From NCBI GenBank assembly GCA_037576195.1, contig CM075101.1, positions 39,742,001 to 39,806,000 of the forward strand: a stretch of DNA of 64,000 bases, given 5' to 3'. The notes beneath the pieces are model-generated. The model did not search any database. It saw only the letters and a list, made by a program, of their open reading frames with translations, and had not been told where the DNA came from. The translations under genes and the position numbers were made by a program. This DNA comes from Phytoseiulus persimilis (lineage: Eukaryota > Arthropoda > Arachnida > Mesostigmata > Phytoseiidae). Shown piece by piece: positions 57,961 through 64,000 of this stretch. How positions within the stretch are numbered: position 1 is the first letter of the stretch; each line of letters begins with the position of its first letter.

Positions 57961-59745
57961 CGGGAGTCGAAGGCTAGCGAGTTGATCAAACTAAGAGGTA
58001 AGAGCTCATTGGACTTCTTTCCGCCTGCGAGAACCGGAGTGGGGTGTTTAGGAGCTGGAGAAACTCTCTACTCGCCGGAGCAGTGAAGACGAGCTCTCCG
58101 AGCAGAGTTCCATCCGGAGGCTCAGGTCGAAACATGACTCTGACAGGGGACCGAATCTCAGCCGCGCGAATCAAGTTTATTTGTCGCGTGAATTGAGGTC
58201 CTCAATTAGTGGCGGGTGTGCCTCGATTCGGGCGCAGATGTCCGTACCGACCGGGGTCAGTCCAGGAAGCAGAACCGTTCTCATCCCATCCCTTCCCTGA
58301 CCCTTGGCTCCCGAGTCTCTCCCGAAAGAGTTGGACCTGGAGACTCAATGCTAGTCGGCGCTGGGTGACCGCGTTCTCTCTGAGAGCTGCGAGAGCGTCT
58401 GAGCGTTGGGCTTTTGGCCTGGCTAGGGACCCCAGCTTTTCCAGGGTTTCGAAACAACACCCGAAATGCGCTACGGCCCACCAAGTGATGTGTGGTGAAC
58501 TCGCAGACGACAGAAACAGTGTTTTGCTGAACTCAGAGTGGGTTTGTTCCCTCGAAGGCTCTTGTTCGCAACGATGCGATTCTGCTCGGCGATCAGAATG
58601 TGACTCGAACCGGATTTGATGCGGTGAAGTTTTCAATCTTCTTGTTAAATATGGGAGTGTACCTCGATCTGTTTTCTTTGCGAAGCTGGAAGTCCGGCGT
58701 GTCTCCGGCCTACCGCATGCTTCAATTCTATCTCTATACTATAAAAGGTAACCTTCGATTATTCTTCAGAATTAATACTATCCATTTCCCTTAGCATTTG
58801 TGGTCGAGGTATGGTTCTTTTCTTTTCGACAAGTAAGCCTCCCGAGGCATCGATCTTTCGAGGTTTTGTGCACTCGATCCGACATCCGGAATTTCCCAGT
58901 GCGTCCTGAATTCTTCCTCGGTAATACATTCAGTCTTCAATCATGGCTTTCGACTCGCTCTGCTGCTTCACGTGTTTTTTGGTCGAATCTGATGATAAAC
59001 ACCGCTATATCTATGTGAAGACTGATCTCCCATCGAAACACATTAGTTGGACGATCTCGATGACCTGGAAGCGATGATTATCCGAGCCCGATCGCTAGCA
59101 AACGAGTTTTCGCCGATCGGTGGAACTCACCTCCGGTGCCAACAAGCCTATACTAGACAGGTCATTCTGTGTTTGGTTCGATTGTCAATGGAGGTCCGAA
59201 CGAGGAGATATCGCTGGAGAGGAAAGGGGACAGAAAGATCAGGCGAAGAACGGGCTGGAAATAGATGCTCACGAAGCGAGCTCGAGGTCTTTGGTAGAAT
59301 CCGACTTGTCGAGTTCTCGAGGAGTTGGGTATATCTATGGAAAACGGACAGGCTTCGACATGAGTCTCCGAGTATTCATAAACATGTCTCCCCGCAGGTG
59401 AGAGAGGTCTCACTGCGCGGGCCGTTTCGCACACAACTCACGTGTGAGCTCAACTGCTCGCTATTGCTCGGGTTGTCATGAGAGTTTAGCGGTGACGCAA
59501 TGGAAGCCGAACGAACTCCACTTCAACACTTTCGGAGAGGGTTTGTGAACGAGGGCGACCGAGAGCTTCTTCGGGGTGAAGCTGACGGCCAAACGAACAC
59601 TTACATCAAACAGAATACCGGAACGGAATCTGGCGCTGGACTAATGGCGGATACCGAGTTCGGCCGCATCGCGCAACAAACAATTTTGAGTCCGACTGAT
59701 TGCAAGTCGAAAGGAACTGATTGTCCGAATTTCCTTGACGATTAG
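57961..59745 (+). CDS. unrecognised multi-exon gene, coiled-coil/disordered
   Basis: Plus-strand exons: about 57961-58002 (QRESKASELIKLR, donor AGAG|GTAAGA); about 58054-58250 (ELEKLSTRRSSEDELSEQSS, then SKHDSDRGPNLSRANQ); about 58530-58620 (SGFVPSKALVRNDAILLG); 59047-59119 (LDDLDDLEAMIIRARSLANE, donor G|GTGGAA); 59234-59399 (acceptor GGGGACAG, donor CCGCAG|GTGAGA); and about 59500-59745 (MEAERTPLQHFRRGFVNEGD, ending TAG). Individual splice signals are good and the overall character is helical then disordered. Only the 59119/59234 junction was verified in phase. The pieces may belong to one or two genes. Confidence 0.4.
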
Positions 59746-61080
59746 AACACTGGAGATCGAGTTCAGGAGAAAAGGAATGCCTGAAGTTGGAATGAGAAGT
59801 GGCGCAGCCTCAAAATAGGACAAGTCCACAGAGGTCCATCCCTCCGATTTTCGACGGCGAGGTTCCTATGTCCGAGCGCACGATTGATCACAGAGTTCGG
59901 GGTTGTTGCCCTCGCTGTTGATGCCCACAGTACAGTCGTCTTTCGGAACGTGGCTTCTTCACCCGACATGGTCCTTTCCCAAGAACATCGCCGACCTTGA
60001 ATTGATGAGAACCCATCTCCGCAGGTAATGTCCTGCCATCAGACGCAACGGTTTCGTTTTCTCGCACCATGATACCTTGGTCCTAGCACCTTCAGAAATA
60101 GAGAGAGAGAGGAAGAGAGAGTTGGGCTCGGGCGCGCCGGTGAGGTGGTTTATAAAGATAACCATTCCACGGAATCCTCTGGTCCCTCAAGGATTTTGTT
60201 CTTACGCACCAATGATCGGCAATCGAGGTATTCCAGATCACGTCCGCGGGAAGATGAAGAGAAAAGACCGCGTCGACTTGGCTACTGATTTCCCCCGTGG
60301 CCGAGAGTTTCTTGAGCGCGGCGTTGGACTCGCGTTGATCATCAATACCTACCGTTGGACGTGCGGAAGCCACCACGCTCGTCAAGTTCTTGACCTTGGA
60401 TGATCATCTGGAATGAACAGCGGGATCGCGCTTCTAGGTATCGTGCGGGATGGAGGGGGGGGGGGGGGGCAATCTCGCAACTTGATGGAGCAGATGGCGC
60501 CATGCGTTCGATCACAGAAGGAAGCATGATTGAGATGCCGGGTTTCCCTCCCCCATGTGATGAGTTGATTGAGGTTCTCGGGGGAGGTGGGGGGCTGCTT
60601 CTTGGATTCCTGAGGGGTTTGCACGATTTCGTGTGCTCACGGGAAACAGGCAGACGTGGCTGATGCATTCGCGATAGCTGCTCCCTTTAGGCACTGCAAC
60701 CTCCGCTAGCTCATTTTCGTCGCGACATGGTCATCTGCGTGATGAGACGCACTCTGAACTCTGGAATCCCATGACTGCCCCTCGCCGCTCCACCGAAAGA
60801 CTCAGTTCGTGAAGCAGCGAAAACTGATGGTGTCAGTTGACGTCATTCAAGGTTCGGAGAGAGGGTCTCGTGGCCAGAACTCCTGTTCGGAGACCAGGGT
60901 CTGTAACAGGCCTCCCAGTGGAGAAGACCACCGACTCTAGATGCCGACTCTAGCACTTAAACGAATACTCTGTGTCTCTTGCACTTTCGAGGTATTCACT
61001 CTCTTTTCGCGTGTCGCGAAATAATCGAATACGAGTTTCCCCACGTCGTCTTATCTCTGTGATCGTTCGCCTGTGTGAGT
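59746..61080. other. no gene recognised
   Basis: No supportable exon. A G15 run lies at 60455-60469. The GC- and CpG-rich sequence before 61121 probably contains the promoter and leader of the next gene; a clear TATA/initiator pair was not seen. Confidence 0.35.
60455..60469. repeat. G15 homopolymer
   Basis: Fifteen consecutive G. Confidence 0.9.
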
Positions 61081-61120
61081 TCCCGGCTGCGAGAGCCGAT
61101 AGGTCGCGCCTGAGCGCCAC

Positions 61121-61190
61121 ATGGAGTCATACGCCTACGACTATGACAGCGCCAAGGTGCTTCAGAAGTTTGTCGTGGGAGTCTACCTCG
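61121..61190 (+). CDS. first coding exon of an unrecognised gene
   Basis: An ATG in good context (GCCACATGG) starts a 23-codon frame, MESYAYDYDSAKVLQKFVV, continuing GVYL, that ends at a consensus donor CTCG|GTGAGT (phase 1). A tyrosine- and acid-rich start followed by a hydrophobic turn could precede a membrane segment. The next exon was not found in the remaining 2.8 kb, so a long first intron running off the window is likely. Confidence 0.45.
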
Positions 61191-64000
61191 GTGAGTACTC
61201 TCACACTCGGGCAAAGCCAATGATGCAATGGGGGACGAGGGTTCTTTTCCGAGGCTACTCGAGTCGCGCGGGGAGCGTCCGTCGGGATAGCGATTGTCGT
61301 CATGGAAGCCGTTCCATTGAAAGGCTTAGCCTTCTTCGGCAACAGACTCCCGCAAGGGCCGGAAATCTCAACTGCTCAACAAATATTTATCCTACACAGA
61401 GCGGTCCACTGAATCATGCATGTCTGATCTGCTCCGAGAACCACCTCTCATCGATAGACACCTAGAATTATTCCCCGAGGGCTTCTGAGAAGGCAGCTCG
61501 CGGGGCGATTCCCAGAATCGTTTTCTGTCGAGTGAGTTTGAGCTGTTTTCGCCAGTTCAGAAGCCTTATGGAGACGCTTTGGTGATCGTTGAAGCTCCCT
61601 CTGCGAGGAAGAGCTTCCCCGTTCTCGGGAAGAAACACAGAGGGACGAAGAATCTCGGGGAGCATGGGGAGCGCTTATCGCCGGTACAGCTTCTTGAGAT
61701 TCGCCGCGTCCTCGATACTCTCCCACGGTGTAAATTTCCTCTTTCGCCCATCCTGAATCGCAGTTGGAGCTGCACGTGCATATCGTACCTGCAAAATCCC
61801 CGCCGTTTTCCGAATGCTCGACCTGCTTGTCCAATGGCTGTTGTTGGCGCACAAGTGCGACAGCCCAAACCTGCTGATGTCAGACTAGCATGCAACGGCA
61901 GAGCGCGCAGTCAATGACGGGAGCAATCTCACCGGCCGGCCAAACTCGGCGAAAGCTATTTCCAGTTTGCCCTCATCGCCACGTAGAGAGCTCTCTCGAG
62001 CACTCCGCCAACAACTCTGACAAGTCGCCCTTTTGAGTGCGTATTGCGGACCTCTGACTCACCATGTATGACTTGATATGATGACGCGAGATGCGCATCT
62101 ACATCAGCTCTGAGTTGGTTTGGCATTATGTTCGCAGACGTCTTCGCGTTGTCCGAACAACATCTGTTATTGGGCTTTGTTCTCAGTTCCTTTCTTGGCC
62201 TGGCGAGGCGTTCTTGACGCTTCCGAAATAAGAAAACGATTCCGCCCACATTCGAATTCGTTTCGAAACCCAGTTGTTCAGTTCGGAATCCCGGCGTGAT
62301 CCGAAGGGAGTCGCCCCGAGCTCTAACCTTGATGAAGAGATTCCCTCTGTCCTGTACCGATGGCAAGGGAAAACCGATTGCTGCGCAGCTCTTCCTATCC
62401 GAGAGCCGAAAAATTGAAAATACAAACCTACGGCCACATGATTGAACCACTGTTTAAGCCCCCATTCTTGACGTGATCGATAGCACATTCGAGCGCTTTC
62501 GATCCCGGCTGTGTTTGCTACTCCTTTCGTCTTGTCGCCGGCATCTGATGTTCTAGCCGTAACAGCTCCGCGAGGGTTGGAAGCAGGAATCTGTGCCTGC
62601 CTGACTGACTGACTGACTGGCTGACCTGCCCACCATTTAACAATGTGCCCGAATGCCCGTCCGATTCCGAACACCCTTGTCTTTCGGTTGCGGCCCTTTG
62701 ACCACGGCAAGAGAGGAGTGGTCCTGCTTGCTCGTATCCTTCGATTGAATGCGAGAATCTGTAACAAAGTAAGCGCCGAATACATCAACAACGACGACAA
62801 CAAGATCGACGAGAGAGACTGCTTGTCGGGCAGTCGCTCAGCCCCAGTCTGCTGCAGCAAGGTCGGCGAGGCAAAATACGAAAACGCAACCCTTGTACGA
62901 AACGCCTTCTCTCAGAACCTCGAAGCGGACCGGTTGACCACATCATCTTCACCGCCGCCGCCGCCGCCACCACTGCAGCGATAGCAGCTGCCTCAATCAC
63001 CGAGAAAGGCAGTCCAGGTCTGGAAAGAATTGAGTGTGGCAACGGGCAGTGGTTCTCAGACTGCGAGATCATTGCTACGCTTCCTCGCACAACAACGAAA
63101 TACAGCGAGATTCAAGTTGGTCAAGGTGACTGCCTTGAAGCAGCGAATGCAGATCGGGCTCCAGATGTCTTGAAGTTTTCATTCGCCGAATCATTCAGAG
63201 GGTCGGCTGAAACCGAGTGCGTTAAAAAAAGGGCTGGCTCGTTTGATCATGCACGAGGATCGAATCCGCGAGCTTGTCCCGCGTTCTGGGCAACGACGAA
63301 AGGCTCTTGAGGCATGCAGGAACGAATTTTTAGCTCCGTTCGGATGAATGAGTGTGGAAGAACGACGCGAGTGAAGAACTGTGGAAGTATTCCCGCTGCA
63401 ATTATATGTTATTTTTTGAAGCTTGGCATTGGAATTTTCTCCAAACAAGGCGTAATTAGCAGAAAGTCTGATGGTGCGGTTGGTTAGTGCGTCTGTAGGT
63501 TGGTTCAAATTGAATAAAGTAAACGCTCCACATTAACCTACAGACCCTGACCCATGTTTGCGTGGATTCCGTGCGACTTGTTGTTGATGCTGCTGCTGCG
63601 AATAAAAAGATTAATAATCACGGCGGGGATGGTCACGTCCGATTGGCAGCTAGAGCGAACTATCGTATGAAACCATCAAACGCTTCGCAGCGAATCGATC
63701 ATTGTTGCTGTGATTGTTTAGAGGTCAGCGTCTGATTTTGCCCCAGCATTCTCAAGTCTCAACGACGCAGCTCGCAAACGCGCCATTGTGGTGCCGCATG
63801 TGGTTACGTCAGTTGAAATTCGAGCCGCGCCCAGCCGTTAAGAACTGCTGAAGTTTTTCTCCTCTAAAAAATTCTGGATAATTTATGGCTTTTCACTTGG
63901 ATGTGAAGCTAATGACGATGATGATGATTCCACTGATGCTGAAGGCGTAGATGATGTTTGCATTGTTGCCTTCACCGCAGCGGATTCAATGTCGGCGGTT
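61191..64000. other. probable long intron, no exon recognised
   Basis: No frame here is convincing. Simple repeats include CTGA units at 62600-62619 and CCG units at 62949-62970. The final 600 nt are A/T-richer with GATGAT repeats near 63915. Confidence 0.35.
62600..62619. repeat. CTGA simple repeat
   Basis: About five consecutive CTGA units. Confidence 0.8.

Noticed and set aside
1-64000. CRISPR arrays, bacterial operons, or integrated phage or plasmid genes.
   Set aside because: No regularly spaced repeats with unique spacers were found (the 32-bp array has no spacers), and the gene structure is intron-rich and eukaryotic.

Overview
The window looks like metazoan nuclear DNA, most likely from an arthropod with a compact genome; a mite is only my guess. 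The reasons are short GT-AG introns (about 45-120 nt where I could check reading phase), a nuclear tRNA-Pro gene with internal promoter boxes and a T-run terminator, a recognisable FAM184-family gene, and near-balanced base composition rich in CpG and TCGA. There are no operons, Shine-Dalgarno sites or CRISPR arrays. The sequence is so open in every frame that many long ORFs are chance shadows. I kept frames with coherent codon use, splice sites whose phases match, or similarity to another frame in the window. Exon ends are estimates unless I say the phases agree.

Layout. 1-16.3 kb has almost no supportable coding sequence. It holds pyrimidine and GA-rich DNA, G/C homopolymers, a good TATA/initiator promoter candidate at 7535-7566 and one short acidic coding fragment near 2.6 kb. 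16.4-39.3 kb is dense with small multi-exon genes, nearly all on the minus strand. I recognise no known family there, but several appear to be diverged copies of one another: a cytoplasmic N-terminus, one membrane span and an extracellular domain with recurring short motifs. One member (31518-32429) is intronless and on the plus strand. A 32-bp tandem array with inverted units lies at 36.2-36.5 kb. 39.3-44.7 kb is sparse, with one convincing frame at 41.7-42.2 kb.

44.7-49.9 kb holds a plus-strand gene of about a dozen exons for a large serine-rich, probably disordered protein with a charged helical C-terminus. Ten of its exons join in phase. 50.8-51.3 kb (plus) and 52.7-53.2 kb (minus) hold smaller unrecognised coding pieces. 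53.85-55.81 kb is a plus-strand gene with the conserved N-terminus of FAM184A/B; its seven exons join in phase and end early, giving about 266 residues. tRNA-Pro(CGG) follows at 56.19 kb. 56.3-59.75 kb has further plus-strand exons of helical or disordered proteins. A first exon at 61.12 kb opens onto a long non-coding stretch to the window end.

Functionally, the FAM184 homologue and the serine-rich protein both look like cytoplasmic scaffold-type proteins. The membrane-protein cluster looks like a fast-evolving, lineage-specific family. I cannot assign it a role.
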